A program made the translations under genes and the position numbers. From positions 25,381,791 through 25,445,790 of the forward strand of contig CM067316.1 of the NCBI GenBank assembly GCA_034231615.1: a stretch of 64,000 nucleotides of DNA, given 5' to 3'. This document shows positions 22,190-34,315 of the stretch, in pieces. This DNA is from Meghimatium bilineatum. Lineage: Eukaryota > Mollusca > Gastropoda > Stylommatophora > Philomycidae. How positions within the stretch are numbered: position 1 is the first letter of the stretch; every line of letters begins with the position of its first letter. A model generated the notes under the pieces. The model did no database searches. It had not been told where the DNA came from and saw only the letters and a program-made list of their open reading frames with translations.

Positions 22190-23187
22190 GGTTGATGTGA
22201 TAATCCATCCAAATGTGATCAAGGAGAAGTGATTAAGTTTCTTAGTCGAATGATGTCGACCAACCAACATTCAAAGAATGCAGGAAGTGTATGATGCAAA
22301 TTTTGTTTCAAAGACAACTGAGTAAGATTAGATAAGAATGTTTCAGGAAGGGCGACAGGTAACAAATGATCTTCTATGGCTGGGTGAGGCACTTGTTGCT
22401 GTGACAGGATCCATTATCAAGATGGATGCAGAAATATGTGTTAACTGTCGCTGGAGTTTGCGTTCACTAGCTAATAAATTCTCTGTGTCATTAGGAACAG
22501 TTCAAATGATTGTGTGGAAGAAACTGAAGTATTGGAAGGTGTGCTCTCAATGGGTACCATGGTTATTGACTAACATTATAAGGAAGAACAAATGGGGTAG
22601 AGTTGAATCATCTGCAGTATTATCATGCAGAGGGTGATGCATTTCTGTACAGTGACAGGAGACAAATCCTGATATCAGCACTTTGAGACATGCAGCAAAG
22701 CAGCCAGCATGAAATGGAAACATCCTGGATCACCAAAGGGCAAAAAATTCAAATCACAAATTTCTGCAGAATGGTTACAATTAGTCTTTTTTTACCAAGA
22801 ACTCTTGTTTGTGGACTTTTAAGATCCTAGTGTGAACATCAATGCCATCGGCTACAAGAACACACTAGACATGCTGTATAAAGAAGAAGATACCTGGCAT
22901 GTTGTCGCACGATGTCAGTCTGTTGCATGAGAATGCTGACTGCAAAAGTTGTGCAGGAAGCATTAGGACAGAAATGATGGGAAGTTCTGCCACATCCCTG
23001 ACCTATTGCTATTTTTTTTTAACCCTTAAAGAAAGATCTAAAGGGACAACAATTCTAGTCAATGAAGATGTCATGACAGATGTGATCAAATGGTTCAATG
23101 AGCAAACACAGTTCTTCTCTGATGGAATTTACCATCTACCCAGACCGTGGGATGCATGTTTCAATGCCTATGGTGACTTTTCCTGAT
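22190..23187 (+). pseudogene. mariner-type transposase relic
   Basis: Broken frames read CRPTNIQRMQEVYDANFVSK, RMFQEGRQVTNDL, CRWSLRSLANKFSVSLGTVQ (HTH), VPWLLT, KWKHPGSPKGKKFK, MLSHDVSLLHENA, IKWFNEQTQFFSDGIYHLP, WDACFNAYGDFS and stop. Order and spacing match mariner (Tc1/mariner, DD34D) transposases over nearly full length. The first catalytic D (TGDETW region) is destroyed and multiple stops are present. Terminal repeats were not identified. Confidence 0.85.
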
Positions 23188-23244
23188 GACTTCAGGTGCA
23201 TAAATATTCCCTAACAATTACTTTACTTAGTTAGAACACAATTG

Positions 23245-23770
23245 TAAATAACCAAATGGTCAGAGGGTGTCAGACAAAGTGGATGGTGCAGCAGTAACCT
23301 AATGAACAAATAGTAAAGCAAAATGAGTTAAACAGGTTACTAAAACACTTACCTTGCCTATTAATAAAAATATATTTAAAAAGAAAAAAAATATATATAA
23401 AAAAACATACAATAAAACTAAACAGGACAATTCTCCACGTATCGGCTCAAATTGAACCTTTTTCAAGAGACAAACAACAGAAAACTGACAAAATAAAAAA
23501 AAAAATAAATGACTATATTTCATCCAGTCATATTTCGCGCTATGGAGACGGGGCTTGATGAAATATAGTCATTTATTTTGTTTTTTATTTTGTCAGTTTT
23601 CTGTTGTTTGTCTCTTGAAAAAGGTTCAATTTGAGCCGATACGTGGAGAATTGTCCTGTTTAGTTTTATTGTATGTTTTTTATATATATTTTTTTTCTTA
23701 TTAAATATATTTTTATTAATAGGCAAGGTAAGTGTTTTAGTAACCTGTTTAACTCATTTTGCTTTACTAC
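23245..23770. repeat. Foldback element with near-perfect 210-bp inverted arms
   Basis: Arms 23311-23523 and 23557-23769 are reverse complements with only a few differences; the 33-bp loop (23524-23556) reads through cgcgctatggagac. Outer ends carry taaacaggttac / gtaacctgttta. The same termini, an arm segment aattgtcctgtttagtttta and the leader aataaccaaatggt recur at 38025-38300, so this is a transposable foldback/MITE family. Confidence 0.93.
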
Positions 23771-24029
23771 AATTGCTGTTGTACATTTCATAATCTTGTA
23801 ATAATTCCACCTGAATAAGTTTCATTTGAGCATACCTTGTAACTGTCTGTCAATACTGCATGTTTTCTATTATGGGTTTGCATGGAGGTAATATGTGTAG
23901 CTGTGTTATAATTTAGGGTCATTCCGTTGATCGTTGGACTAATCAACTAACATCGTAAAGTCCAGACCGATTTGTGTAACAGAAGTCAGTTCATTCAAAT
24001 TCTTTTTCATTCAAATGAATTATTTTGTG

Positions 24030-24210
24030 ACAAAAGCCAGGGCTAGATCAAAAGACCACTCAGAAGAACAATACTTAGAGAAAGTAAAACAATCAATATC
24101 CATACTATTCAAGAACTGCACAGAATAGCCTTGAACAGACAGAATTGGAGAGCTCTGACCTCTGCCCTAGACGCTAACTTCAGCGCAAAAGAAAAATGAG
24201 TGAATGTGTT
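24030..24210 (+). mobile_element. LINE 3' tail
   Basis: Reads IQELHRIALNRQNWRALTSA then LDANFSAKEK, resembling the AQDRNRWRALTSAL end of RTE-like elements. Confidence 0.55.
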
Positions 24211-24214
24211 ATAA

Positions 24215-25300
24215 TGGCTGTATGCCCTTGCTGTCGCCACATCATGTATGACAGGAAAGTCATACCACAATAACATAAAATAAGAGAATAAAGATAGAGG
24301 TGTAGACAGCTGCTCTCACTTAGCAGATGAAGCAACCACTAACACACACAGTGATCCTTATCAGACTTCCAGAGCATGCAGTGCAAGATATAAAATAAGA
24401 AAGTAAGCATGATAAGAAAGTAATGTGTCACTCTTCAACAAATGCCAAAGTATCACATGGATCCAGGTCATGCAAGTGTCAGAGGTTTGAAACTAAGAAG
24501 TTATGAGTGATACTTTTGGCAGGTGACGTGCTGCTTTGTTGAGAAGGGCAGAATTCATATGGGGAAACCATAGTACAATGAAGTTGATCATCTACGTTTT
24601 TTGGTAAAAATCTGTGTTAAAATGAATAACACAACAAGCAGGGTTCACTTCATATTTGTATTTGGTCCAAAAATATTTTTTAAATGGAACACAAAGCATA
24701 ATGATCTGGTAAGTGAAAGGAAAACATACATGATTGATATTACTCATAAAATGCTGCCAAATGTTAATAGCATGCATGATTCACATATATTTCATTTAAA
24801 AAAAACAATCAAAATTGACTGATCATGCAAAGTTTACAAACAAAACAAACAGAAATCTCTGTTAAACAAACATCAAACCCCTATTAAACAAGATTAACCT
24901 CCCCAAAAATAAGCAGAAACTTCATACCTATGAATTTTCAAAAGAATCAACCTATAATTCATTCCAAAATAATAATTAAATTCTGGATGTTGAACCTAAC
25001 ACATGAATAAAGAGTATTTGCCTAAAGGTAAATACTAAATGTTAATATAGGTATATCAAAATAAACCAACCAGAGTGTATTCTGTACAAACGTCTGTACT
25101 TGTTAACATGTATGAAACCTTTTCTAAAGAGAGACCTCTGCTAAACAAACAAAAACCCCAGTTTAAAAAAAGCACAGCTAATAATATAAGAATAGATTGA
25201 CATGAAACACATTTTGTTTAATGCATTCAGAGGGTTGCATACAAAATATTTAAAAATGTATATACAATGATGATTCTGTGATGCCCACTAAAAATTAAGG
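24215..25300. other. Intergenic, no gene seen
   Basis: AT-rich without recognised elements; short open frames on both strands look random. Confidence 0.45.
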
Positions 25301-25329
25301 ACGGAGCTTTTCTGCAATATCTATTGGTT

Positions 25330-25740
25330 AAAATAGTTCAGCAGAATGAAGCTTACATGGCAACAACTTCCAGCATCAAAATGGAGATCGAGGCATTTAT
25401 GATGGCACTAAAATGGGAGCACAACAACAATGGGAACTGTAGTATTGACAAACTCACAGTTCATGCTTAGAAAGATACAAAAATATATGTCATGGCTCAT
25501 ACATTAGTGAACGGAGTGCAATATTTATTCTAATTTGCAGACACTCTTGTGGGAGTTGCAGCATTGAAAGAGCAGACAAATTTGCTTTGAAGCCACCAAT
25601 GTTAGGGGAATGAATTATGGATAAGAATGACAAATTAAAATCCCTACATAAGCATTATCTAATTGAAGAATGAAAGAAGATATGGCATTGCAGTTGAAAG
25701 GATTTGGATCTATAGGTTTGCCAAGTGTGAGTCAGCATCA
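25330..25740 (+). mobile_element. Decayed RNase H LINE relic
   Basis: Traces such as SIKMEIEAFMMALKW (RNase H E-helix) and a late HVG-like segment fit the RNase H domain; heavily mutated. Confidence 0.4.
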
Positions 25741-25959
25741 ATTCAGAAAACTAAACTAAACATATATAAAATTATATTTATAACAAACAAGCTATACATA
25801 ATAATACAAGATAGATATGTATAACAGTCATTCAACTACTACATAACTATGTATGAGACTAAATTGTAGACATATACAAGTATGTCAGTTTTACATTCAC
25901 ATTACACAGCTGATCACATTATATACTTCCAGAATTCATCAGCAAAAATATACTTACTC

Positions 25960-26175
25960 CTCAGATCATCATCATGACACTATGGACACATATATAGGTG
26001 CTCTTATGTTATTTGCAGTATGTCCTTCAGCATGTGGTAACATATTATTCCAGTTCTGTGTAGGTTGATTGTGTTGCTATTCTTTTGACTTGCATATGCC
26101 ACTTGTTTCATACAACAGGTCTCACTCCAAGGTCCTTCTGTGTGGCAACCTGGACTGGACTTCTAGTTCAAGGTA
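25960..26175. repeat. Dispersed repeat F, copy 3
   Basis: Shares agatcatcatcatgacac, tatgtccttcagcatgtggtaa and the ttctgtgtaggttgatt stretch with other copies. Confidence 0.4.
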
Positions 26176-26319
26176 CAAATAATAGGGCCATTGTCTTTTT
26201 ACCTGTCACTTGTGAAAAAAATGATTGTTTCATTTTGTCTCAATTCTAAATTTTATCTTATTAAAATAATCTCCTTGAATAATAAAGAGATGTAGACCAG
26301 CGGAAATTGCACCATTTTT

Positions 26320-26700
26320 ATTTTGCTGCAGATTCCTGGGTGATGAGGAATGGTAGATATTCCATCACTGTCAATGGGTCAACAAATCTGTGAGAAGAAT
26401 GATGAGATAGCTGGCTCAGAATTATGTGCTATGAACCTGGCAGGACACGGTGGTCCTGGGATACTGGCACACAGGAACGCCTCCCTTCAGGGACTAAACA
26501 CACATTCATAAAATCCCCCTTACACAATCATGCTTTGAGATAACCTTATATGAGCCAGGGTGTCACCTCAGTTACTTCTTTTTCTTTCATTCACTTGAAA
26601 CATGTCTATATCTGTACCTCAGTTACACAAATGAGAGGAACCTGTGATTTTGTCAGAAAGGCTATGGGCTGTCAAGAGTTACCTGCTCACAGCTAAAAGG
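26320..26700. repeat. Dispersed repeat E, copy 1
   Basis: Blocks gcctcccttcaggga, cattcataaa and tgtcaagag...ctgctca recur in order at 42060-42400. Class unknown. Confidence 0.5.
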
Positions 26701-26759
26701 ATTATTTCATCATCACTCTTAGGTTCTGCATTTTAGCCATAGACACAGAAAAAATACAT

Positions 26760-27020
26760 CTATCTTCCAACAGGTCTAACTCCTTGATTTCATTCAAAAT
26801 AAATATCAGCACAGTCCAGTGAACCACCACTAGTCACTGTGGCAACACTGGCAAGTCTATCTGCTCTTTTATTTCTTTCTAACAATTGCGTGTCCAAGCA
26901 TAAAATTAATGCGACTCTTTTCAGCACAATTTTCATCATAGACTCCAGCCACTGATGGTGCAGATAGCCTGGCTGAATCTTTTCAAGCATACCCATAGAA
27001 TTAAACAGAAAATCTGGAGC
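26760..27020 (-). mobile_element. RNase H LINE fragment
   Basis: The minus strand reads GMLEKIQPGYLHHQWLESMM, then ERNKRADRLASVATVTSGGS and LDCADI, collinear with VKVQTGYVPEKWLDAV / NERADRLAAHAV / MDRADI of the 58.4-kb element. Confidence 0.78.
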
Positions 27021-27177
27021 ATTCTTGAGTCTCCAGCTATATCATTGCCCTGGTCATTGTCATCACCACAATACTATTAGTGGGGGTTGTATAAAACTAT
27101 TAAACGTGTCACATAAAGAAATGTAAACAGTACAGGTAAGGAGAATTATAATAATTAACAGCAGATTGTTGCTTGGG

Positions 27178-27250
27178 TGGTTTAGTGGTTAGTGTTCTAG
27201 TTTCTTAGCCGGATAATCGAGGTTTAATTTTTCAGATCATAAATGAATCT
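27178..27250 (+). repeat. tRNA-like SINE head, degenerate
   Basis: Contains TGGTTTAGTGGTTAGTG (A-box-like) and a decayed B-box region cgaggtttaatttt 35 bases later. A tRNA-derived SINE head rather than a functional tRNA. Confidence 0.45.
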
Positions 27251-27844
27251 TAGGTCATCCCAGCCTTTAAGGAAATGGGTACTGGATATTTTTGTAGAAT
27301 AAAAACAGAAGACATGACGTGGAACACATCATTTCTATTTATGCTGTTAGTCAATGAAAAATGAGACTTAATACTATTATCATAACATCTAAAAGTTGTT
27401 AATTGGAATACTTTACTCCTTTTACTTTAAGAATATATGAATATGAATATACTGTAGAGTACTAGGCAGTAACATTTAGAGAATCAGTACTGATAACCAG
27501 TCTCTTCCTCACAAATATCCCTTCTCCCTAAGTGAGTAAGGCACCATTTTCATTCTTCTGAGAAGACTGGAGAATGTCTTACTTCGGACGTGCCCCATCT
27601 TTTTCAGTTCCATAGCACTTTCTCTAACTACTTGACTAGAAAAGCACTTGACAGAGATATTTTTTTTTCTTCAGGTGATATATTATTTCCAGAATAGTCA
27701 TCTTTATGGATTTTACTCTCAACACTTTCCTAAGTTGTCGCGTTTGTGTGGGGGGGGGGGGGGTGTTGGATCAAATTTTTGTGAGCTACAGTCATTGCTC
27801 ATACCAATAATAAAATATTCAATATAGGAAGCACTGGCTCAACC

Positions 27845-28100
27845 AACATAGTAAAGTTAACCCATAGTACTTAACTGCTGTAGGGTTGTGAAATGTTGTG
27901 ATCTCACAATTCAGTGGCCCTGCTATATGAGAATGGTAGCCCTCTTCTCTTCCTCACAGTCTACTTCCCGGACTGAACCGGTACCCAATAAAGGTTGGGT
28001 CGACCCGAGAGTCGTTACTGTCTGAAAAACATTTCTGCCGCAACTGGGTAATGAACCTGGACCACTCATATACGAAGCCAGCAAGACATAAGCAACCAAT
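27845..28100 (-). mobile_element. SINE B
   Basis: On the minus strand: a tRNA-like head (ggcttcgtat, aggttcattacccag), then a core ctctcgggtcgacccaacct, ggtaccggttcagtccggga, ending near gggttaacttt. A second copy is at 34625-34910. Confidence 0.8.
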
Positions 28101-28104
28101 ATGT

Positions 28105-28400
28105 TGTTAATATCCAAATGCTGATGAGTAACTCTACTAATATCCAAATGCTGATAGTAACTCTACTCTTGTCAGCACAAGGCTACCAGTATTTGTAAAA
28201 ATGTGCAGGTCTTCTGAAGTTGACTTAGTGATCCATACTGTAAGTTAGTGGCTGTTAAGGGTGTCTGTAGAAGTTTATTTCTGGCAGTTGAAAGTTAAGG
28301 GCAGTCAATAAGGAGGTGTTCCACTGTTTAATTGGGATGAAAGCAGTGTCTACGAATGGGTAGTTGCTAGGGTTTGATATTGTTTAAATGGCTATTGATC
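28105..28400 (-). mobile_element. RNase H LINE 3' end (copy of 2950-3240)
   Basis: Over 250 bases match 3000-3240 at high identity in the same orientation (aatgtgcaggtcttctgaa, caataaggaggtgttccac). An internal 38-bp duplication (aatatccaaatgctgat) is near its 3' end. Confidence 0.8.
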
Positions 28401-28404
28401 AATC

Positions 28405-30540
28405 AACCAACATAATCCACACAAGAATAACCACTTGTGTAGATTAGTTGCGGCACTTCCTCTTTGTCGGACATCCTCCGATATTTGGGTTATTTATACA
28501 AGAATAACCAGATGTTCAACTTTTTACATCACAGATAACTATCTTTAGACTACATGGTACTGTTGCCTCTAAGCATACATGTATCCACTCAACTTGTGAC
28601 ACACATGATATAGTATACATGGAACAGTCTCTCAGATCCCCAGAGAATGTTCTTCAAACTTTCCCATTCTATCAAGATATCCAGCACTGACCACAAGGAG
28701 CCACATTAGAAATTAACTCTGAGACACAAAAGATGACCTCCAACAGGTTTCATCCAAGAAATTAATATTGAAGCATGAGATCATAGAACACAGAAAAACA
28801 TTGCTCACACAGAATCACATATTTCTAATATCAATAGATAACAAATGCATATATATAAAACATGGAAGACTTGCTAATAACGCATGGATGATTTGGAAGG
28901 AAACATATTAACATTACATACATTTGTGTGGTGTCAACTTTCAAACAACTGGATTAAAGGTGCATTATCACCTTTTAAATAATTCAATAAATAGTAGTAT
29001 ATCAAGTCTATTCTCATTCATCAAGGGAAAAAAAAAATCACATGTAAAAAGGAATATATTTTACGCTAAAATAATTTGGTTATATATAATTTGATGGTGG
29101 AAACATCTTTGACATATACACTTCTGATGAGTACTAACTATAACATTTTATTTTCAGCACCACACAGTGCTGCGACTGTCCATCACCAATGTAATACATC
29201 TGTGACGTATGTACTTTTGGTAACATTCTTCCCACAAAGTAATATTCTTTATGGACGATCATAACTGTTCATGATTCTGGGCAAGTAGTAGACCTGCTGC
29301 AGCTAAGGAATTGTTTTAGCACTCTATAATGTCCTGTTCAGTCAACTTGACGACCCGTGTTATTAGCAACTATGCCTTCTATTACTAATTTTTCCATGCT
29401 GTTATGTCTATTCATATGGTAAAAAATCTAACTGGTGATTATTACTATTGAGTTTTATTTATAGTACAATATAAGGCTGCAACATTTCCTCACCACTTAA
29501 CGATGATGTAGTGACCTTTTCAAAAGAATGAGAGTACACTAATGTTGCATATTGTTCCCAGTTTTTTTCAACATATTTTTGGAACACATCATGCAAGAGA
29601 TGTCATAGAACCATCAGTATCCATTGTTAGTAGCCTCTTTGTATGTTTTTCTATCTCATAGCTCAAAACTCCAGATATTTATTTCAAAGCTAGAAAAAGT
29701 GAGAAATTGTATGGCAAGGAAATTAACACAAGAGAAAAGAAATATAATGGCAAATAAATATAAGGAAAAATAAGGGTTAAGACATAATAACATAAGGTAA
29801 CCAAACCCGTTAATATCTGGGTAAATTGGCAAATACTAGAAGAACACCCTTAGAACCCGGATTTCTGGGATTTACACAAAATATAGCTGCCCCAAGATAC
29901 TGAATTTTTCTGTATTTCGACTCCACAAAACAGTACCTCATATTATTATTAAAAAGTTAATTAATGCATTTTTCCGACGTCATGATATATGCATTGCATT
30001 GTAGGATAGCAAAATATTATACACATGTTGACAATGTGTTGTTCATAGTGTTAGTATTTTAAAACAAAAAACTATGCATTAAAAATCAGGATATTTTGAG
30101 TGTTCAAATACAGCGGAACAAGTTTTTGAGTTGTGTTTGATGATTTTTATGGTGATTATTCTGAAAATGATAAAAAGTCAGATGGATCACTTGAGTCAAA
30201 GTGAACAGTATTTGTAGTAGGCCTATAAATTACATCAATTGTAGTAATGTTGGTTTATCATTGGGTCAAGCTACAATCTGTGGGAGTGGAAGGGGGTGTA
30301 TTCTACATAGTTTATCAAATAAATAGGACTGGCACATAAAGCAAGAACACTGGACAGCATAAGGTCAGTCAATAGTATATAAAGGAACATAATTTTATGT
30401 CTTAATTCTTTTAGAATAACTAACATCTGTTGGGGTATTCTTTTTTTTGTATTTTTTTGCTCAGGAGCCCAGGGGAATGGGTCTTTAAGGGTACATTGGC
30501 CATTGTTCAAATGGTTAAAATACCTAAGGTGATACTTCTG
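28405..30540. other. Intergenic, no gene or element recognised
   Basis: Mostly AT-rich unique sequence. The stretch 30125-30200 reads FDDFYGDYSENDKKSDGSLE in one frame, resembling acidic N-termini of piggyBac-like transposases, but nothing else supports this. Confidence 0.4.
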
Positions 30541-30549
30541 TGAGTGGTG

Positions 30550-31160
30550 ATGGAAGTTCTAATAAAGTTAATCTCAAGACTAGATGAGATGGTTCCAGCT
30601 GCAATGTCCAGGCTGGACATGATTTTGAGAAGCAAAATAAGTACAGTAGTGATCAACTTATATAAATTACTAATTCTATCTACGCTATTGTATGAATGCA
30701 ACAGTTGGATGATCACAGTGGATAAATTACTAATTCTATCTACGCTATTGTATGAATGCAACAGTTGGATGATCACAGTGGATAAATTACTAATTCTATC
30801 TACGCTATTGTATGAATGCAACAGTTGGATGATCACAGTGGATAAATTACTAATTCTATCTACGCTATTGTATGAATGCAACAGTTGGATGATCACAGTG
30901 GATAAATTACTAATTCTATCTATTCTATTGTATGAATGCAACAGTTGGATGATCACAGTGGATATGTAGAGAAACAGAATTAAGATTTTCAAATACAAAT
31001 GTTACAGATGTGTGTTACATACTGAGCACAAAACCAACATATATGTGATATAAAATAAATGCATTTACACACCAACAAGAAAAATTTCAGTGGTGAAACA
31101 GTGTAATCTGACGTGGTTTGGGCATATACAAGGGAAAGTCAATAAGCAAGCCACAAATGG
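30550..31160 (+). mobile_element. RTE-type LINE fragment containing a tandem array
   Basis: Flanking text reads VPAAMSRLDMILRSKIST, then YKLLILSTLLYECNSWMIT repeated, then FKYKCYRCVLHTEHKTN and LTWFGHIQGKVNKQA. These match the RT C-terminal blocks RLxxIWxSKxIS, LYKxLVxSxLLYGCExWT, FExKCxRxLLxIxYxEHKTN and LTWFGHVxR. The middle block is amplified five times. Confidence 0.85.
30661..30960. repeat. Five tandem 60-bp units, nearly identical
   Basis: Period is exactly 60 bp (20 codons). Units differ only at the first bases of unit 1 and a two-base change in unit 5. Each unit encodes one copy of the LILSTLLYECNSWMI RT block. Both strands stay open through the array because the period is a multiple of three. 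Confidence 0.98.
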
Positions 31161-31175
31161 CTGCAAAAAATTAAT

Positions 31176-31345
31176 ATGATAACAAAAATTGGTAGCATAT
31201 CCATATCCTATTCAGGATGTAGTCATCATCTCATTTATAATGTCTACCATTATTCGCTTGTCGGCTTAAACTTTTTTTTCATTTGCTGCGCAGTTGTTGC
31301 AATTTTGATAGGACAACCAAGCTGTGTTTTATCAATAAGTGATAA
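31176..31345. repeat. Diverged SINE C-like repeat
   Basis: The block ttggtagcatatccatatcctattcaggatgtag matches ttggtattgtatcctatttaggacgtag at 52222. No tRNA head preserved. Confidence 0.45.
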
Positions 31346-31387
31346 ATTACTATGTACATCCTTGTGAACATTTATTGACCCAGTTAT

Positions 31388-31391
31388 GCAT

Positions 31392-31425
<34 letters not shown>

Positions 31426-32310
31426 TCTGCTAAACCATTTTTTGCCGTTCAGCGTTGGGATAGTAGAGTTTTCTGGAGATGGCCCTCGTGTGTGCTGAAT
31501 ATATTGTGGAATTTGTAGCCTCTTTTATTTTGATGGTACATCGTTTTCGATATCTGCGTCTAGGTCTGCCTTCACTGTATTTGTGTAACATTAGCTTGCT
31601 GTGGTATGCTTAGAGCATATATGGGAATACCCCCAGTGCTGTGACACTTGTTCCTAATCAAGAATAGCCTTCTGTGGTATGCTGTTTGATGGTAGTCTGC
31701 TGATGTTGCAAACTATTTTATCTGTTGTCTCTTAATATATTCCAAGATTGGGGTGGTGCCAGTTCTTTGTCTAATGTCTTCATTCCTTACTTTGTCTCTT
31801 ATTGATATTCCTAGGATTTCAGCTGTCACAAGTTTATGTTTGTCTTGTGCTGTAGTTGTCCATGTTTGGCACTGGTAGCACAGCGTTGGCATAATAATAG
31901 TTTTGAATAGTGCTATTTTGGTGTTTACATCTATATTTTCTCCCCTGAAAATTGGTGTCATTTGCCATATGGCTTGGTATGCTTTACTACATCTATTATG
32001 TATTTCTTTGCTTACTAGGTATGTAAATTCTGTCACTTGTTTAAGTCTGTTGTTTCCAATATATTTGTGTGTGTTTCTTTTTGTTCTTCCTGTCTACATT
32101 ACTTCATCCTTTTCTATATTTATCCTCATGTTAAAAGTTTGGCATGTTTGATGTAACCTGTCTATTTGTCTTTGTAGTTGCTCTTCTGATGATGCTACTA
32201 GTCCGTGGTCACTATGCACTGTTTCACGTGATAAACAGTTCTTCATGTAAAAAAGGAACCATCTTTTAATGAATGTCATTGGCAGAAAGTCCTTTTGACG
32301 CCCCAAAAAT
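31388..32310 (-). mobile_element. RTE-type LINE with (TAGA/CAGA)n tail
   Basis: The minus strand reads QTCQTFNMRINIEKDEVM, then MTEFTYLVSKEIHNRCSKAY, ALFKTIIMPTLCYQCQTW, RDKVRNEDIRQRTGTTPI and LEYIKRQQIKW. These are RTE blocks between YADD and the C-terminus. It ends at plus 31388-31428 in (TCTG)n(TCTA)n, the expected simple-repeat 3' tail. Frameshifts present. Confidence 0.87.
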
Positions 32311-32474
32311 GCACATCCTCATGCCTTTAATTCCTTGAAAACTCTTGGAACATGATCACCATTTTACATGTGCACTGTGCATGTAAAACTACCAACTATT
32401 GTCAACCACACAAATTGACCACATAACTGGATCTTATAACTTCATAATCCAACCTTTAAAAACACCTAATGTAT

Positions 32475-32849
32475 TTCTGTTTGTTTCATTCGTTTGTGAC
32501 TTAATTATTCCCTTTACTAACTTCCCTTTGTAGTAAGGCAAGATTTATTTTCTGTTCGTTTCATTCGTTTGTGACTTAATTATTCCCTTTACTAACTTCC
32601 CTTTGTAGTAAGGCAAGATTTATTTTCTGTTCGTTTCATTCGTTTGTGACTTAATTATTCCCTTTACTAACTTCCCTTTGTAGTAAGGCAAGATTTATTT
32701 TCTGTTCGTTTCATTCGTTTGTGACTTAATTATTCCCTTTACTAACTTCCCTTTGTAGTAAGGCAAGATTTATTTTCTGTTCGTTTCATTCGTTTGTGAC
32801 TTAATTATTCCCTTTACTAACTTCCCTTTGTAGTAAGGCAAGATTTATT
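32475..32849. repeat. Five tandem 75-bp units
   Basis: Units start at 32475, 32550, 32625, 32700 and 32775 with nearly no variation (a T/C change in unit 1). Core tttcattcgtttgtgactta. The period is a multiple of three, but stops occur in all frames. Confidence 0.97.
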
Positions 32850-32854
32850 TTCAA

Positions 32855-33010
32855 AGACAATTCTGCAGGTGACAAGTTGAAGGGATGAGAAGAAAAGGAC
32901 AAAAGAAACCCTGGATTGATAATCATGACTGATCAGGAATAGATGTTTACACACTTACACGACAGACTGAAGACAGAGAAATATGCCAAGCTTTTTGTGT
33001 TATGATACTC
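32855..33010 (+). mobile_element. RTE-type LINE 3' tail
   Basis: Begins caaagacaattctgcaggtg (SKTILQVT) and continues into tail text like that at 785-940. It abuts the 75-bp array. Confidence 0.55.
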
Positions 33011-33890
33011 CTTTGAATTTAACAACTACGATGATTCAGCTAGATCAGCCATTATAAATACAAATGCAACAGAAACTGTTATTGCAAGACAACCTAAATG
33101 CTTTGATACAATGTGTCATTAAAGAGGTCAGCTAAAGCAGTAGTGTCATGTTCCTGCTCAAGTAAATATAGGACAGATGATGGTGAAAGGCAATGGATGC
33201 CCTCTATTTTAACTCTATTTATCACTAAGTGTAAAAACATATTATATGCATGTTGGAAAAATATGGCAATAAAATGGAAAACACAAAGTTATAAGTTTCA
33301 TGGTTGGCAAAACAGACGGACACGAATAAATGTAGTTAACAGTTCACAAAACAGACTGACATGAATAAATGTAGCTAACCAAAAAATCTTAACCAAGAAA
33401 AAATACAGCAAACTGAGAACAAATAATAACAAAAATAATATTGACTGTAGTAAAAGTGTAGTGTCTTCTATTAACAGATATGGCAGTAGACAATGTATAA
33501 AACACTTTTGTGTTTTTACTTGTACTGTACATGGGTACACAAACCCCCTCTGATAAGAAGGCTTCTTCACTACACTTTTGCAATAAACTGAAGTCTCCTG
33601 GGCATGATTGAAAACTTTGAGAAACAACCCCACTGCACATAGAAAGTAAGAGCAAATTGCTCACAATTACTGGGGATCAGGACATTGGGCAGTACAAGGG
33701 CTGTAGTTTTCAACAACATAGCTGACTGCTAGCAACATGGTCAGTGAACTAGACTATACTCTTGGCAGGTTTAGTTTACTGACTATAGTTGACTAAATCT
33801 GTGTGTGGTGATCCCATAATCAGGTCATAACTAGGCAATCTAGACAAGGAGTAGGAAACTACATAAACAAGCCTAACATGTATGAATGAG
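33010..33890. other. Intergenic, no gene seen
   Basis: No element recognised apart from a short block near 33590-33650 (accccactgcacata) also found at 5100. Confidence 0.45.
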
Positions 33891-33894
33891 ACAT

Positions 33895-34315
33895 TACAGC
33901 TGTGTTTATAGTGACACAGTGGCTAAACCATTTGTCTTGTATTTACAAGGTTGAAATTTGATACTGGGTCATGAAGTTTTATTTACAAGCAAATTTGATT
34001 GAGAAGTCCTTGGAGAATTATCATTGAAGCCGTCAATGTATATGCTGAGACTGAAAGGGAAACAATGAATAACATCACTATAACCTGTCATGTATATGTT
34101 GTAGGGGCAACGAAGGATGTTTTGGAGGTGATATTGGCAGTCCCATTCCATAGAGACTCAAATGACCCAGAAACTATGCTGAAGTCAGATGTGTAAGACT
34201 GTAAGGTGTTGATTTCACAGCCAAACCATGACACAACATAATCCATTCTCTGAACTACATCCTGTGAATCTGCAGGAGTTTGAGCACAGAAGAAGCACTG
34301 AAGATACCAGCTAAT
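33895..34315 (+). mobile_element. Degenerate tRNA-headed SINE joined to SINE A2 remnant
   Basis: 33908-33965 has an A-box-like gtggctaaaccattt and a decayed B box. 34105-34310 follows the SINE A2 block order (atgctgaagtcagatgtgt, tctgaactacatcctg, tctgcaggagtttgagc). Confidence 0.6.

Noticed and set aside
30507..30998. 163-codon minus-strand frame with five-fold repeat
   Set aside because: It is the antisense shadow of the 60-bp tandem array; openness follows from a period divisible by three.
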